From NCBI GenBank assembly GCA_024399835.1, contig JAKSNK010000007.1:1-64000 (forward strand): 64,000 bases of DNA. Direction: 5' to 3'. The position numbers and the translations under genes are program-made. The notes beneath the pieces were generated by a model. It was not told where the DNA came from. It did not search any database and worked only from the letters and a program-made list of their open reading frames with translations. Below, one piece after another: positions 13,979 to 23,117 of this stretch (its first letter is position 1; each line of letters begins with the position of its first letter). Origin of the DNA: Paludibacteraceae bacterium (GTDB taxonomy: Bacteria; Bacteroidota; Bacteroidia; Bacteroidales; Paludibacteraceae).

Positions 13979-15808
13979 ATGAAAAAGAACTTATTTTTAT
14001 TGGTGTTATGCTTTTCATTTTTGTGTGCATGTGAAAAAAATGGAGAGACACCAGTTGTCAATGAAAAAGCCAATCCTTTGATTGGAACAACATGGTATGG
14101 CATCCATGATGTATGGTATGGATTGACAGATACCCGACTGAAAGGGGCAAATATGACGGTGTCTTTCAAAGATGCTCAAAAATGCATGGTTATATTTATT
14201 GACAGCCAAAGCAAATCTGCACAGTCTTTCAGTTGTGATTATACCTATGATGAGAGTATTAACACTGTGAAGTGGCTTTGCCGAGAATCAAATTATGATT
14301 ATGCTGGCGTGGTTGTCAACGATGTGATGTATGTTCATGCAACAATGTACGAAGGTGCTCGCAGTGCCGGTTACAAAGGTGAGGATTTTGTTCTCACGCA
14401 GGAGGAACCATCTCAAGAACAATCCACGGGGTCTCGCTTCTTCTCTGTGAGTGCCACAAAGAGCGTAGAGTTTGCGCCCGGCAACTTGCAGTATCGAGCA
14501 TCTACGAAGACATGGCGTTTCGCAGAACATCAATATGATTACATCGGTGCTGACAATGCCAATATCAGTAATTCTTATTCCGGTTGGATAGATTTGTTTG
14601 GATGGAGTACAAACAAAACATACTTTGGTGTCAGTACATCAATGGAAGATGCTTCGTTTTATGGAAATTTCGTAGATTGGGGGAAGAATATTATTAATGG
14701 TGATAAGGCAAATACATGGCGAACTCTAACAATTGATGAATGGTCGTATGTTTGTTTGAATCGTCCTAATGCCTCAAAATTACAAGGAGTAGCGAGCGTT
14801 AATGGTGTTGGAGGTATGATTCTGTTACCCGATGGTTGGGTGTGCCCCTCTGGGATAAAGTTTGTAAGTGGTTTTGCTGCCAATGGATCCTCTAACTACT
14901 CGGCTCTCAACGAGTATTCTATATCACAATGGCAAAAAATGGAAGATGCAGGTGCAATTTTCCTGCCTGTTACAGGAATGCGTCTTGGTGATGGTATTTC
15001 GATACGTACAGAGGGACGATATTGGTCTGCATCGTCGTACGCTGCGAATAATGCTTGTGATGTTATTTTTGATTCACGTACATGGTATGATATTCCCAGT
15101 GATGGTCTTGGTGGGCGAGTTAGGTATGCTGGGTTGGCAGTAAGATTGGTAAAAGTTGATACTCCAGATTTAGACGATGAGCAACAAGAAGAGCAGAATG
15201 AAGAGCAATTTAGGAATAATCACGCTTATGTTGATTTAGGATTGTCTGTTAAATGGGCAAATATGAATGTGGGTGCCACCACTCCCGAATGCTACGGCGA
15301 TTACTTTGCATGGGGAGAAACAAGTCCAAAAACGACCTATTCTTGGAGCACCTACAAGTATTGCCAAGGCAGTTCTACTACAATGACTAAGTATTGCAAG
15401 AATAGTTCTTATGGTACGGTAGATAAAAAGACCGTTCTTGACCCAGAGGACGATGCTGCCCACGTGAATTGGGGAGGCAATTGGCGCATGCCGACCAAGG
15501 CAGAGCAATATGAACTGATAAAGAATTGCACTTGGACATGGACAAGTAATTACAATAGTACAGGAGTAAAAGGTTATATTGTTAAAAGCACGAAAAATGG
15601 TAACTCAATCTTTTTACCCGCTTCTGGTTACTATGACAGTTCGTTGCTCTACGGTGTGGGGGTTTGCGGCGACTACTGGTCCTCTTCGCTCTTCGACGTC
15701 GGAACCTCATCGTTTCTCGCGGGAAGCCTCCGCTTCATTTCGAACGAAATAATCACGAACTACTATAATCGCTACTATGGGAATCCAGTGCGTGCAGTAT
15801 GTGAATAA
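13979..15808 (+). CDS. Lipoprotein with two C-type-lectin-like modules; likely retroelement-diversified target
   Basis: 609 residues. The signal peptide ends in lipobox LCAC (Cys18), so the protein is lipid-anchored and probably surface-exposed. Residues ~32-140 are a beta-rich domain. Residues ~152-393 are a first FGE/C-type-lectin-like module (VEFAPGNLQYRASTKTWRFA, DLFGWST, NTWRTL, RYWSAS, VRLV). Residues ~414-609 are a second one (YVDLGLSVKWANMNVGA, YFAWGETSPK, NWRMPT, DYWSSS, NPVRAV). The C-terminal ~48 codons are GC-richer than the rest and full of NNC codons, as in variable regions rewritten by diversity-generating retroelements. No reverse transcriptase or A-rich template is in the window. 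A ligand-binding role is inferred. It is preceded by the structured leader and the 35-nt motif. Confidence 0.85.
   Translation: MKKNLFLLVLCFSFLCACEKNGETPVVNEKANPLIGTTWYGIHDVWYGLTDTRLKGANMTVSFKDAQKCMVIFIDSQSKSAQSFSCDYTYDESINTVKWLCRESNYDYAGVVVNDVMYVHATMYEGARSAGYKGEDFVLTQEEPSQEQSTGSRFFSVSATKSVEFAPGNLQYRASTKTWRFAEHQYDYIGADNANISNSYSGWIDLFGWSTNKTYFGVSTSMEDASFYGNFVDWGKNIINGDKANTWRTLTIDEWSYVCLNRPNASKLQGVASVNGVGGMILLPDGWVCPSGIKFVSGFAANGSSNYSALNEYSISQWQKMEDAGAIFLPVTGMRLGDGISIRTEGRYWSASSYAANNACDVIFDSRTWYDIPSDGLGGRVRYAGLAVRLVKVDTPDLDDEQQEEQNEEQFRNNHAYVDLGLSVKWANMNVGATTPECYGDYFAWGETSPKTTYSWSTYKYCQGSSTTMTKYCKNSSYGTVDKKTVLDPEDDAAHVNWGGNWRMPTKAEQYELIKNCTWTWTSNYNSTGVKGYIVKSTKNGNSIFLPASGYYDSSLLYGVGVCGDYWSSSLFDVGTSSFLAGSLRFISNEIITNYYNRYYGNPVRAVCE
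15650..15793 (+). other. Candidate variable region of a diversity-generating retroelement
   Basis: In-frame codons 558-605 of the lectin-like lipoprotein. Between invariant blocks (TACTGGTCCTCTTCGCTC; CGCTACTATGGGAATCC) lies a run of codons such as TTC, GAC, GTC, CTC, AGC, CGC, ATC and TAC, the products expected when AAC-type codons of an A-rich template are mutated at adenines. The segment is more GC-rich than the flanks and ends at the gene's 3' terminus, the usual place for a variable region in a C-type-lectin fold. No second copy was seen in the window. Confidence 0.6.
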
Positions 15809-15828
15809 AAATGCATATATAAATATTT

Positions 15829-16758
15829 ATGAAAAGAGTATATTTTTTAGTTTTTCTTTTTATCTCTGTATTTTGCTGTGCTGAAACGGAATATGTTGTT
15901 ACAGCTAGTGCGTTGAATGTCCGCAGTGGATGCTCAACTGAATCTACTAAATTAGGAACATTGCCTAATGGGCAGAGAGTTGTTGTATATGATATAAAAG
16001 GTGATTGGGCAACCATTGCATACAAGGGTGGCTATGCGTATATTAGTAGTAAATGGATAGCACTAGCACCATCTCAAAAAAGTAGTTCTACTAATGATAC
16101 TCCAATAACAAACACTATTAATTCTCCATCAAACAATGAGTTGCCATTGTCTGCTTATGCTTCAGATACGAGTATAACTAGTTCTCCGAACGATAATGTT
16201 AGCGGTGGTTTTATGGCGGTAGGATTGGGCTATTTATATTCCTTTGGGAAAGTTAATGGGGAATTAACTGATGATGGTGGACATGGATTTCAATTGGGGG
16301 TTATTACCAATTGGATGTTATCGGATCACTTCGGCCTTTTCTTTGATTTAGGTTTCCAAGAATCTATTGCTAAAAGCAAAATAATGGGTGTTGATTTTAG
16401 ATCCTCAATATTTTCTGTTTACATGAATGCTCATGTGTCAATGTCAATACCAATATCTTCAAACTTAGTTTGGTTAGTACATGCTGGTCCAGGATTTACT
16501 GCTAGAGGGGTATATGATTTGAAATATAGAGAAAATGGAAAATGGAAAACAAGTTCTGCAGTACAAGACATGGAGAAAAGGTATGCCGAATCTAACAAAA
16601 TAGGGGATTTTGTATTGGGTGTGGGTACCGGATTGAAATTTGATAAGATGTCATTGTTGTTTGGCTTTAATTGGGGATTGGTAAACCAAGTCAAGGATGG
16701 CAATGGCAAGAATTTCAATCGTAATCTAAATGTGACATTGACATATAACTTCTTATAA
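15829..16758 (+). CDS. SH3-domain outer-membrane beta-barrel protein
   Basis: 309 residues: signal peptide MKRVYFLVFLFISVFCCA, a bacterial SH3 domain (about residues 20-76; ALNVRSGCSTESTKLGTL, GDWATIAY, GYAYISSKWI), a Ser/Asn/Thr linker (~78-125), then an eight-strand-like barrel ending in LNVTLTYNFL, with the aromatic final residue expected of outer-membrane proteins. SH3 domains of this type bind peptidoglycan peptides, so it may tie the outer membrane to the wall. It lies 20 bp after the lectin-like lipoprotein gene and is probably on the same transcript. The related SH3 domain at 49997 is fused to inner-membrane helices instead. Confidence 0.8.
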   Translation: MKRVYFLVFLFISVFCCAETEYVVTASALNVRSGCSTESTKLGTLPNGQRVVVYDIKGDWATIAYKGGYAYISSKWIALAPSQKSSSTNDTPITNTINSPSNNELPLSAYASDTSITSSPNDNVSGGFMAVGLGYLYSFGKVNGELTDDGGHGFQLGVITNWMLSDHFGLFFDLGFQESIAKSKIMGVDFRSSIFSVYMNAHVSMSIPISSNLVWLVHAGPGFTARGVYDLKYRENGKWKTSSAVQDMEKRYAESNKIGDFVLGVGTGLKFDKMSLLFGFNWGLVNQVKDGNGKNFNRNLNVTLTYNFL

Positions 16759-16774
16759 CAATACAATAAATATA

Positions 16775-16809
16775 GGAGATAGCCGAAAATCCTATAAAGA
16801 GTAGGCAAA
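16775..16809 (+). promoter_or_regulatory. Conserved 35-nt leader motif, copy C
   Basis: Same length and conserved positions as copies A and B. It ends 20 bases before the ATG of the leucine-rich-repeat protein. No promoter lies between the upstream gene and this motif, so here it is probably an intercistronic element, which argues for a role in translation or mRNA processing. Confidence 0.55.
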
Positions 16810-16829
16810 ACTAAAAATAACAACTTATT

Positions 16830-17558
16830 ATGGTTAAACAAAAATTTTTATCTATTTTTATGGCACTTATTGCCACCACCGCCATATGGGGAAGTAATGT
16901 CATCACCTACACGGCATCAGCAAAATTGGAAACATTATCTGACGCCGCATTCAATGTGTCTATTTCTTCTCACACCTTTTCCAATGGAATAGGTACGATT
17001 ACTTTTTCAGGCGAAGTCACAACGATTGGAAATAATGCTTTCATTTATAGTAGTTTGACTTCCATCGTCATTCCAAATTCCGTCACAACGATTGGAGAAA
17101 ATGCTTTCAAATTTTGTACAAGTTTGGTTTCCGTAACTATAGGCAACTCTGTTGCAACGATTGGAGTTGGTGCTTTTTATGGTTGTTGGAGTTTGAAATC
17201 AATAACTATTCCTGATTCAGTTACACAGATTGGAGCTTTGGCTTTCGGTGGTTGCCCTGAGGTGACCTCTATCACTTGTAATGCCATTACTCCTCCAATT
17301 TGTGACTTGGGTTGTTTTGATGATATTGATAAATCCATTCTTGTGTATGTCCCATCCCAGTCTGTCAATGTCTACAAGCAAGCCAAAGAGTGGAAGGACT
17401 TTACCAATATTAAGCCTATTGAGCAGACCGACCTCTACACCTTGCCCTATGAGAGAAAGGATGGGATAGGGTCTGCTGCCAAGTTTATCCGCAACAATCA
17501 GTTGCAGATAATGCACAATGGCAAACTCTACAATGCCGCCGGCATAAGGATGAGATAA
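16830..17558 (+). CDS. BspA-type leucine-rich-repeat secreted protein
   Basis: 242 residues: signal peptide MVKQKFLSIFMALIATTAIWG, then four to five LRR_5/BspA repeats with the pattern SVTTIGENAFKFCTSLVSVT (about residues 60-150). A short domain (ILVYVPSQSVNVYKQAKEW) caps the repeats in this family. The C-terminal motif is KFIRNNQLQIMHNGKLYNAA then GIRMR. BspA-like repeats mediate binding to host or microbial surfaces; the motif at the end is probably a sorting or anchoring signal (inference). It has the 35-nt leader motif and a downstream terminator. Confidence 0.85.
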   Translation: MVKQKFLSIFMALIATTAIWGSNVITYTASAKLETLSDAAFNVSISSHTFSNGIGTITFSGEVTTIGNNAFIYSSLTSIVIPNSVTTIGENAFKFCTSLVSVTIGNSVATIGVGAFYGCWSLKSITIPDSVTQIGALAFGGCPEVTSITCNAITPPICDLGCFDDIDKSILVYVPSQSVNVYKQAKEWKDFTNIKPIEQTDLYTLPYERKDGIGSAAKFIRNNQLQIMHNGKLYNAAGIRMR

Positions 17559-17584
17559 TCAAGTTCAACTTGCTAAACCTGCTT

Positions 17585-17615
17585 AAACCACTCATTGTCA
17601 AAATGGGTGGTTTTT
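17585..17615 (+). terminator. Intrinsic terminator after the LRR gene
   Basis: AACCACTCAT pairs with ATGGGTGGTT (one mismatch) and is followed by TTTTT. Confidence 0.8.
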
Positions 17616-17651
17616 GCTATCTGTCAATGATGTGTCTTTTCCTAAATTTAG

Positions 17652-17775
17652 TTGACAGTTTTCATACTTAATTTTCTAAAAAACTTGACACTTGTACTAA
17701 ATTAGTTGACATTTATTTAGCCGTGTCTTTCCTGTGAGTATTACGGTACATATACGGTACATATACGGTACATAA
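17652..17775. repeat. TTGACA triplet and 11-bp tandem repeat; possible mobile-element end
   Basis: TTGACA occurs at 17652, 17685 and 17706 (spacing 33 and 21 bp), twice within the longer phrase CTAAATT(T)AGTTGACA. About 30 bp further on, ACGGTACATAT is repeated three times in tandem (17743-17775). Multiple spaced direct repeats of this kind mark the ends of some insertion sequences (for example IS21-like), but no transposase is present, so this may be a remnant or a regulatory array. Confidence 0.4.
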
Positions 17776-17838
17776 CAAATACTTGGTGCTGATTTTTCAG
17801 CTACACAATTCCCCCCAATGTACGGTCGCGTCTTGCTG

Positions 17839-17989
17839 GGCATACGCAAGTTTTAGGGCACAAGGTTTGCACCTTTGCATCATCCGCTTTTTGGGGTATT
17901 TCATTATATGCAAGCATCTATGAACAGCCCCAAAATCGTATGACAATAGATTAAAAATCTATTTTGTGCCCTAATTATTTGCGTATGCC
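17839..17989. repeat. Nested long inverted repeat before smpB
   Basis: Two exact 11-bp arm pairs, GGCATACGCAA (17839-17849) with TTGCGTATGCC (17979-17989) and TTAGGGCACAA (17853-17863) with TTGTGCCCTAA (17964-17974), enclose a third pair TTTTGGGG (17889-17896) with CCCCAAAA (17928-17935) and a small hairpin (17946-17962). Together they form a ~150-base imperfect hairpin. The right arm contains the -33 element of the smpB promoter. It could be a small RNA gene, a MITE-like element or a cruciform. Confidence 0.6.
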
Positions 17990-18009
17990 AAATTTTTGTT
18001 GTATATTTG
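17978..18009 (+). promoter_or_regulatory. Promoter of the smpB operon
   Basis: TTTGCGTA (17978-17985) and TATATTTG (18002-18009), 24 bp apart. The start site near 18016 leaves a ~65-nt leader to the smpB ATG. Confidence 0.7.
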
Positions 18010-18081
18010 CAACTTATTTTGCATGAGTGCGCACATACGCGTAGGCAAGCGAGTGCGTCCAGGCGAGAAAAAAGCAAAGAA

Positions 18082-18537
18082 ATGTTCGTAAAAAGCGATG
18101 TAAATATCAAAAACCGGCGAGCCACTTTTGACTACGAGATATTGGACAGATATCAAGCCGGAATAGTGCTTTGCGGAACGGAAATCAAATCCATCCGCGA
18201 AGGACACGCTTCGCTGGTAGATACTTACTGCATGTTTGTCGGCAATGAGTTGTTTGTCAAACAAATGAACATCTCTGAATACAAGTTCGGCAGTTATGCC
18301 AACCACGAAGTGCGACGAGACCGCAAACTCCTGCTGCAACGGAAAGAACTGCGCAAACTTCAACGACAAGTCAAAGATACCGGCAAAACGATTATCCCGC
18401 TGCGGCTGTTCATCAACGAAAAAGGACTTGCCAAACTGGAAATAGGTCTTTGCGTCGGCAAACATGAATACGACAAACGCGCCAGTATCAAAGAGCGCGA
18501 AGATAAACGCGAATTAGCAAGAATATTTAAACATTAA
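18082..18537 (+). CDS. smpB: SsrA-binding protein SmpB
   Basis: Binds the tRNA-like domain of tmRNA and brings it to stalled ribosomes for trans-translation. At 151 residues it has family length and features: [30 protein letters not shown], the oligonucleotide-binding barrel, and the positively charged tail [12 protein letters not shown]. The open frame reaches back to a TTG at 18007, but the ATG at 18082 ([16 protein letters not shown]) was chosen because it matches the family start and the earlier codon lies at the -7 element. gpmI follows 4 bp later. Confidence 0.95.
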   Translation: MFVKSDVNIKNRRATFDYEILDRYQAGIVLCGTEIKSIREGHASLVDTYCMFVGNELFVKQMNISEYKFGSYANHEVRRDRKLLLQRKELRKLQRQVKDTGKTIIPLRLFINEKGLAKLEIGLCVGKHEYDKRASIKEREDKRELARIFKH

Positions 18538-18541
18538 GTAT

Positions 18542-20068
18542 ATGAAAAAGAAAGCTTTATTGATGATTCTCGATGGCTGGGGAATCGGTGAAAAAGACCA
18601 CTCCAATGCCATCTATTCGACCAACACTCCGCATTGGAACAAGATTTTAGAGGAATATCCTCACAGTCAACTGCAAGCCAGTGGCGAAAATGTAGGTCTG
18701 CCCGACGGGCAAATGGGCAACTCCGAAGTGGGACACCTGAATATCGGCGCCGGTCGCGTGGTGTATCAGGACCTCGTCAAAATCAATCGTGCCATCAAGG
18801 ATGAGAGTATTCTGCAAAATCCTGAAATCGTCTCTGCCTTTAAGACGGCACAGGAGAGTGGCAAGAAACTGCACATTATGGGACTGACCAGCAATGGCGG
18901 TGTACATAGTTCGTTAGACCACTTGTTCTACCTGCTGCATATTGCCAAAATCTATGGTCTCGAAGGCAAGACTTTCGTCCATTGCTTCATGGACGGTCGT
19001 GACACCGACCCCCATTCGGGTATCGGTTTTATTGACCAACTGGAAAGCGAGATGAAGAAAGAGTGTGGCGAGATAGCATCTATTTCCGGTCGATTCTATG
19101 CCATGGATCGTGACAAACGCTGGGAGCGTGTCAAGGTAGGTTATGACCTGCTGGTAAACGGCAAAGGTGACGCTTTTGAGAATATGCACGAAGCGATGGA
19201 AGCCAGTTATGCCGCCGATGTGACCGACGAGTTTATCAAGCCCATTGTGCATGTCAAGAACGGCAAACCTATCGCTACTGTCGAGGAGGGCGATGTCGTT
19301 ATTTTCTTCAACTACCGCAACGACCGCGCACGCGAAATCACGGTGGTGCTCACACAGCAGGACATGCCCGAGCAGGGAATGAAGACCATTCCAAACTTGA
19401 ATTATTATTGTATGACACCTTACGAAAGTTCGTTCACGGGTCTGCACATCCTTTTCCCGAAAGAGAATGTACAGAACACCATGGGAGAGATTGTTGCCAA
19501 GAATGGACTCAAACAACTTCGTATTGCCGAGACGGAGAAATTTGCGCATGTAACTTTCTTCTTCAGTGGCGGCAGAGATGCCCGGTTTGAGAACGAGGAC
19601 CGTATTTTGATTCCTTCACCCAAAGTTGCCACATACGACCTGCAGCCGGAAATGTCCGCCCCGGAAGTAGCCGCAGCCCTGTGTGATGCATTGGACACGC
19701 AGAAATACGACTATATCACTCTCAACTTTGCCAATGGCGACATGGTGGGACATACCGGCGTGTATGCCAGCATTCAGCAGGCAGTAGTGACCATTGATAT
19801 TTGCGTAGATAGAGTAGTCAAGTCTGCCCTTAAAAACGGGTACGAAATCATCATTATTGCCGACCACGGTAATGCCGACCACGCTGTCAACGAGGACGGT
19901 ACCGCCAATACTGCACATAGTCTGAATCCTGTTCCTTTTGTCTATCTTAGCGAGAACAAGAACGCCAAAGTGTCGGACGGCATTTTGGCAGATGTTGCCC
20001 CCAGTTTGTGTCATATATTGGGCATTGAACAGCCGGCAGAGATGACGGGACATAATCTTATTGGTTGA
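18542..20068 (+). CDS. gpmI: 2,3-bisphosphoglycerate-independent phosphoglycerate mutase
   Basis: Interconverts 3- and 2-phosphoglycerate in glycolysis/gluconeogenesis using two Mn ions and a phosphoserine intermediate. Features over 508 residues: metal-binding DGWGIG near the N-terminus, nucleophile Ser in [14 protein letters not shown] (about residue 61), DGRDTDP (about 153-159), RDKRW-type segment DRDKRWERV, and the metal site IADHGNADH near the C-terminus. Length is normal. The end overlaps the in-frame extension of potA; a TTTAGAGTTTAGAG repeat sits in the 19-bp gap. Confidence 0.96.
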   Translation: MKKKALLMILDGWGIGEKDHSNAIYSTNTPHWNKILEEYPHSQLQASGENVGLPDGQMGNSEVGHLNIGAGRVVYQDLVKINRAIKDESILQNPEIVSAFKTAQESGKKLHIMGLTSNGGVHSSLDHLFYLLHIAKIYGLEGKTFVHCFMDGRDTDPHSGIGFIDQLESEMKKECGEIASISGRFYAMDRDKRWERVKVGYDLLVNGKGDAFENMHEAMEASYAADVTDEFIKPIVHVKNGKPIATVEEGDVVIFFNYRNDRAREITVVLTQQDMPEQGMKTIPNLNYYCMTPYESSFTGLHILFPKENVQNTMGEIVAKNGLKQLRIAETEKFAHVTFFFSGGRDARFENEDRILIPSPKVATYDLQPEMSAPEVAAALCDALDTQKYDYITLNFANGDMVGHTGVYASIQQAVVTIDICVDRVVKSALKNGYEIIIIADHGNADHAVNEDGTANTAHSLNPVPFVYLSENKNAKVSDGILADVAPSLCHILGIEQPAEMTGHNLIG

Positions 20069-20087
20069 AAGTTTAGAGTTTAGAGGA

Positions 20088-21521
20088 ATGAAGAACGATT
20101 ATATCATCGAAGTTAACCATGTGTCGAAGCAATTCGAAGATGGAAAGTTCGCGTTAAATGATGTGAGTCTGCAGGTTCGAAAGGGCGAGTTTGTAACCAT
20201 TTTGGGTCCGTCGGGTTGTGGCAAAACAACCCTACTCCGTTGTATAGCCGGTTTTCAGATGGCTACTTCCGGTGATATATTGCTTAACGGCGAAGATGTC
20301 ACCGATATGCCGCCCAATGAGCGTCCGGTTAATACGGTGTTCCAAAAATATGCCCTCTTCCCTCATCTCAATGTGTACGAGAATGTGGCATTCGGACTCA
20401 AACTCAAGAAAATTCCCGCAGCCGAAATCGAGAAAAAAGTCAAAAAAGCACTCAAGATGGTTTCTATGTCCGATTACGAATACCGTGATGTGGATAGTTT
20501 GAGCGGCGGTCAGCAACAGCGTGTCGCCATTGCCCGAGCCATTATCAACGAACCCGAAGTGTTGCTGTTGGACGAACCTCTGTCCGCATTGGATCGAAAA
20601 ATGCGCAGCGATATGCAACTCGAACTGCGCGAAATGCACGACAAACTGGGAATAACTTTTATCTATGTTACCCACGACCAGGAGGAAGCGCTGACATTGA
20701 GCGACCGCATTGTGGTAATGCGTGAGGGACGAATCCAACAGATAGGCGCACCCACAGATATCTACAACGAACCGCAGAACTGCTTTGTAGCAGACTTTAT
20801 TGGCGAAAGCAATATACTGGATGCCACTATGGTACACGACGGATTGGTCCATTTCTGCGACAGAGATTTTGAATGTGTGGACAAGGGCTTCGGTGAAGAT
20901 ACCGAAGTGGATGTAGTCATTCGACCTGAAGATTGGTACATTACCGAAGCAGAGTCCGAAGAAAAAGATCCGTGGCAGTTGTTTGGCGAAATAAAAACTT
21001 GTATTTTCAAGGGCGTACACTACCACATGACCATGATGACCGACAACGGGTATGAACTCGAAGTGCAGGATTATCACGCCTTTGAGCCCGGCACACGGGT
21101 GGCTCTCTTGGTCAAACCGTACGATATTCAGGTTATGAAAAAGGAGCGGCTCTGCAATACTTTCTCTGCCGTTATGCGCGAAGATAATCAAATCGAATTC
21201 CTGGACGAACTATGGGATGTGCCCGAGCGCGCTGCAGAGCGTTTTGCCGTAGGGGAACAGGTGGATGTCGAGGTCGATTTCGGACACATCAACCTGCAGG
21301 ACGACGAGGAAGACGGAACCTTGAGCGGAGAAGTGTACTTTATTCTGTACAAGGGAAATCACTATCATTTGCAAATTCGCACGGATGAAGGCGACGATAT
21401 TTATGTAGATACCAACGATATTTGGGACAAAGGCGACCGCGTGGGAATAAAAATCGCCCCGAGTTGGATTCGATTGTATAAAGTGGAAAATCAAAAGCCC
21501 AAAGACGAAACACAAGCATGA
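20088..21521 (+). CDS. potA: Polyamine ABC transporter ATPase with duplicated C-terminal domain
   Basis: Energises spermidine/putrescine import. Nucleotide-binding features: Walker A GPSGCGKT (about residues 38-45), Q-loop, signature LSGGQQQR (about 135), Walker B LLLDEP, and switch THD. The 477-residue length is about 100 more than typical PotA. The C-terminal part has two similar TOBE-like units ([20 protein letters not shown] about 310-330 and [20 protein letters not shown] about 430-450). The start is the ATG at 20088 ([14 protein letters not shown]), preceded by AGAGGA; an upstream TTG is less likely. It overlaps potB by 4 bp. Confidence 0.92.
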   Translation: MKNDYIIEVNHVSKQFEDGKFALNDVSLQVRKGEFVTILGPSGCGKTTLLRCIAGFQMATSGDILLNGEDVTDMPPNERPVNTVFQKYALFPHLNVYENVAFGLKLKKIPAAEIEKKVKKALKMVSMSDYEYRDVDSLSGGQQQRVAIARAIINEPEVLLLDEPLSALDRKMRSDMQLELREMHDKLGITFIYVTHDQEEALTLSDRIVVMREGRIQQIGAPTDIYNEPQNCFVADFIGESNILDATMVHDGLVHFCDRDFECVDKGFGEDTEVDVVIRPEDWYITEAESEEKDPWQLFGEIKTCIFKGVHYHMTMMTDNGYELEVQDYHAFEPGTRVALLVKPYDIQVMKKERLCNTFSAVMREDNQIEFLDELWDVPERAAERFAVGEQVDVEVDFGHINLQDDEEDGTLSGEVYFILYKGNHYHLQIRTDEGDDIYVDTNDIWDKGDRVGIKIAPSWIRLYKVENQKPKDETQA

Positions 21522-22303
21522 AACTGATTCAAAATAGGAAAAACTGGGTTGTACCTTATGTGGCATTGCTCATTTTCTTTGTAGTACTGCCGTTGGTACT
21601 GATTGGTTTTTATGCTTTTACCAATCAGCAGGGGGAGTTTACTATCCAGAATTTCGTGCAGTTCTTCCAAAAATCTGAGGCGGTCAACACATTCATCTAT
21701 TCGGTTACGATTGCCATGATTACTACGATTATTTGTATCGTATTGGGGTATCCGGCAGCGTACTTTATGGCAATGCAGTCGTTTAGAACACCTGCCGTAA
21801 TGGCAATGTTGTTCATTCTGCCTATGTGGATTAACTTCCTATTGCGTACTTTGGCAACGGTGGAATTGTTTCACATGTTCGGGCTGCCTTTGGGCGAAGG
21901 GGCGCTTTTGTTTGGCATGTGTTACGACTTCTTGCCTTTTATGATTTATCCCATTTACAATACTTTGCAAAAAATAGACATCCACTTATTGGAAGCATCG
22001 CAGGATTTAGGAGCGAACAGAGTGCAGACTTTTGTCAAGGTGATTGTGCCTCTGTCTATGCCGGGAGTCTATTCGGGTATTGTTATGGTCTTTATGCCGA
22101 CCGTTTCTACCTTTGCCATATCCGAACTGTTGACGCAAAACAAGATTACGCTGTTCGGTTCGCTTATTCAGCGCAGTTTTGGCGAAGGAGGTATTACTAT
22201 GTGGAACTATGGAGCAGCACTGTCGCTCATCATGTTGATAATAATAGGTTTAACTTCATTCTTTGGTAACGATGACAACGAAGACATCAATAGACAAGCG
22301 TAA
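21518..22303 (+). CDS. potB: Polyamine ABC transporter permease PotB
   Basis: A 261-residue inner-membrane permease with about six hydrophobic helices. The BPD-type coupling motif is [20 protein letters not shown] (about residues 162-181), which docks on the PotA ATPase. Order and overlap (ATGA with potA, 32 bp with potC) are those of a potABCD operon. The start follows the conserved overlap. Confidence 0.92.
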   Translation: MKLIQNRKNWVVPYVALLIFFVVLPLVLIGFYAFTNQQGEFTIQNFVQFFQKSEAVNTFIYSVTIAMITTIICIVLGYPAAYFMAMQSFRTPAVMAMLFILPMWINFLLRTLATVELFHMFGLPLGEGALLFGMCYDFLPFMIYPIYNTLQKIDIHLLEASQDLGANRVQTFVKVIVPLSMPGVYSGIVMVFMPTVSTFAISELLTQNKITLFGSLIQRSFGEGGITMWNYGAALSLIMLIIIGLTSFFGNDDNEDINRQA

Positions 22304-23117
22304 TGCGTGGTTGCGTGCAATCAGTCAAGGTTACCTTTGGCTGTTGTTAGTGGTGCTGTATGCTCCTATTTTGCTGATTATAGTGTTCTCGTTCACCCAA
22401 AGCAAAGTCTTGGGCAACTGGACAGGGTTCACTTTGGGACTTTACGAAAATCTGTTCTCCGGCTATGATGTCAGTGCGCAGGTCAGAGTGGACCCCAACC
22501 TCTATCGGGCATTGCTCTATACGGCGATTATTGCCTTTGCTGCGGCTTTGGTGGCAACGCTGTTGGGAACAATTGCTGCCGTCGGTATTTTCAATCTGCG
22601 GCAACGATACCGCAAAGGGGTGATGTTCCTCAATTCGATTCCTATGATTAACCCGGATATCATTACCGGCATTTCGTTATTCCTGTTATTCGTCTTCCTT
22701 GGAATCAGTCGCGGACTGACGACGGTTATTATTGCCCATGTGGTTTTCTGTACGCCGTATGTCGTCTTGTCGGTTATGCCGCGATTGACAAAGATGAATC
22801 CGAATATCTACGAGGCGGCATTGGATTTGGGTGCTACACCGGCACAGGCATTCCGCAAGGTGATGGTGCCCGAGTTGTGGCCCGGTATGGTTAGCGGGTT
22901 TATTCTCTCCCTCACTTTGTCCATTGACGACTTTGGAGTCACTTTCTTTACCAAGGGCAGCAACGGATTGGAAACATTATCCACTTTCATCTATTCGGAT
23001 GCGCGAAAGGGCGGTCTGACACCCGAACTGAGACCGTTATTCTCTTTGATTTTCCTCACCATCTTGGTGCTGTTAATAATCTCTAATTTAAGAACTTCTA
23101 AACAAACAAAAAAATGA
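22272..23117 (+). CDS. potC: Polyamine ABC transporter permease PotC
   Basis: Second permease, 281 residues, about six helices. The EAA-loop motif is EAALDLGATPAQAFRKVMVP (about residues 181-200), followed by SIDDFGVTFF, typical of PotC. The ATG at 22272 ([11 protein letters not shown]) is preferred over a TTG three codons earlier. It overlaps potB by 32 bp and potD by 4 bp (ATGA), indicating translational coupling. Confidence 0.92.
   Translation: MTTKTSIDKRNAWLRAISQGYLWLLLVVLYAPILLIIVFSFTQSKVLGNWTGFTLGLYENLFSGYDVSAQVRVDPNLYRALLYTAIIAFAAALVATLLGTIAAVGIFNLRQRYRKGVMFLNSIPMINPDIITGISLFLLFVFLGISRGLTTVIIAHVVFCTPYVVLSVMPRLTKMNPNIYEAALDLGATPAQAFRKVMVPELWPGMVSGFILSLTLSIDDFGVTFFTKGSNGLETLSTFIYSDARKGGLTPELRPLFSLIFLTILVLLIISNLRTSKQTKK

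Noticed and set aside
14431..15160. A second retroelement variable region at the end of the first lectin-like module
   Set aside because: The corresponding segment (about codons 346-390) is AT-rich with ordinary codon use, not the NNC-rich pattern, so only the C-terminal module is proposed.
17571..17975. Possible tmRNA gene next to smpB
   Set aside because: No tRNA-like ends, no T-loop GTTCGA and no ALAA-type tag codons were found in the smpB upstream region, despite the hairpins.
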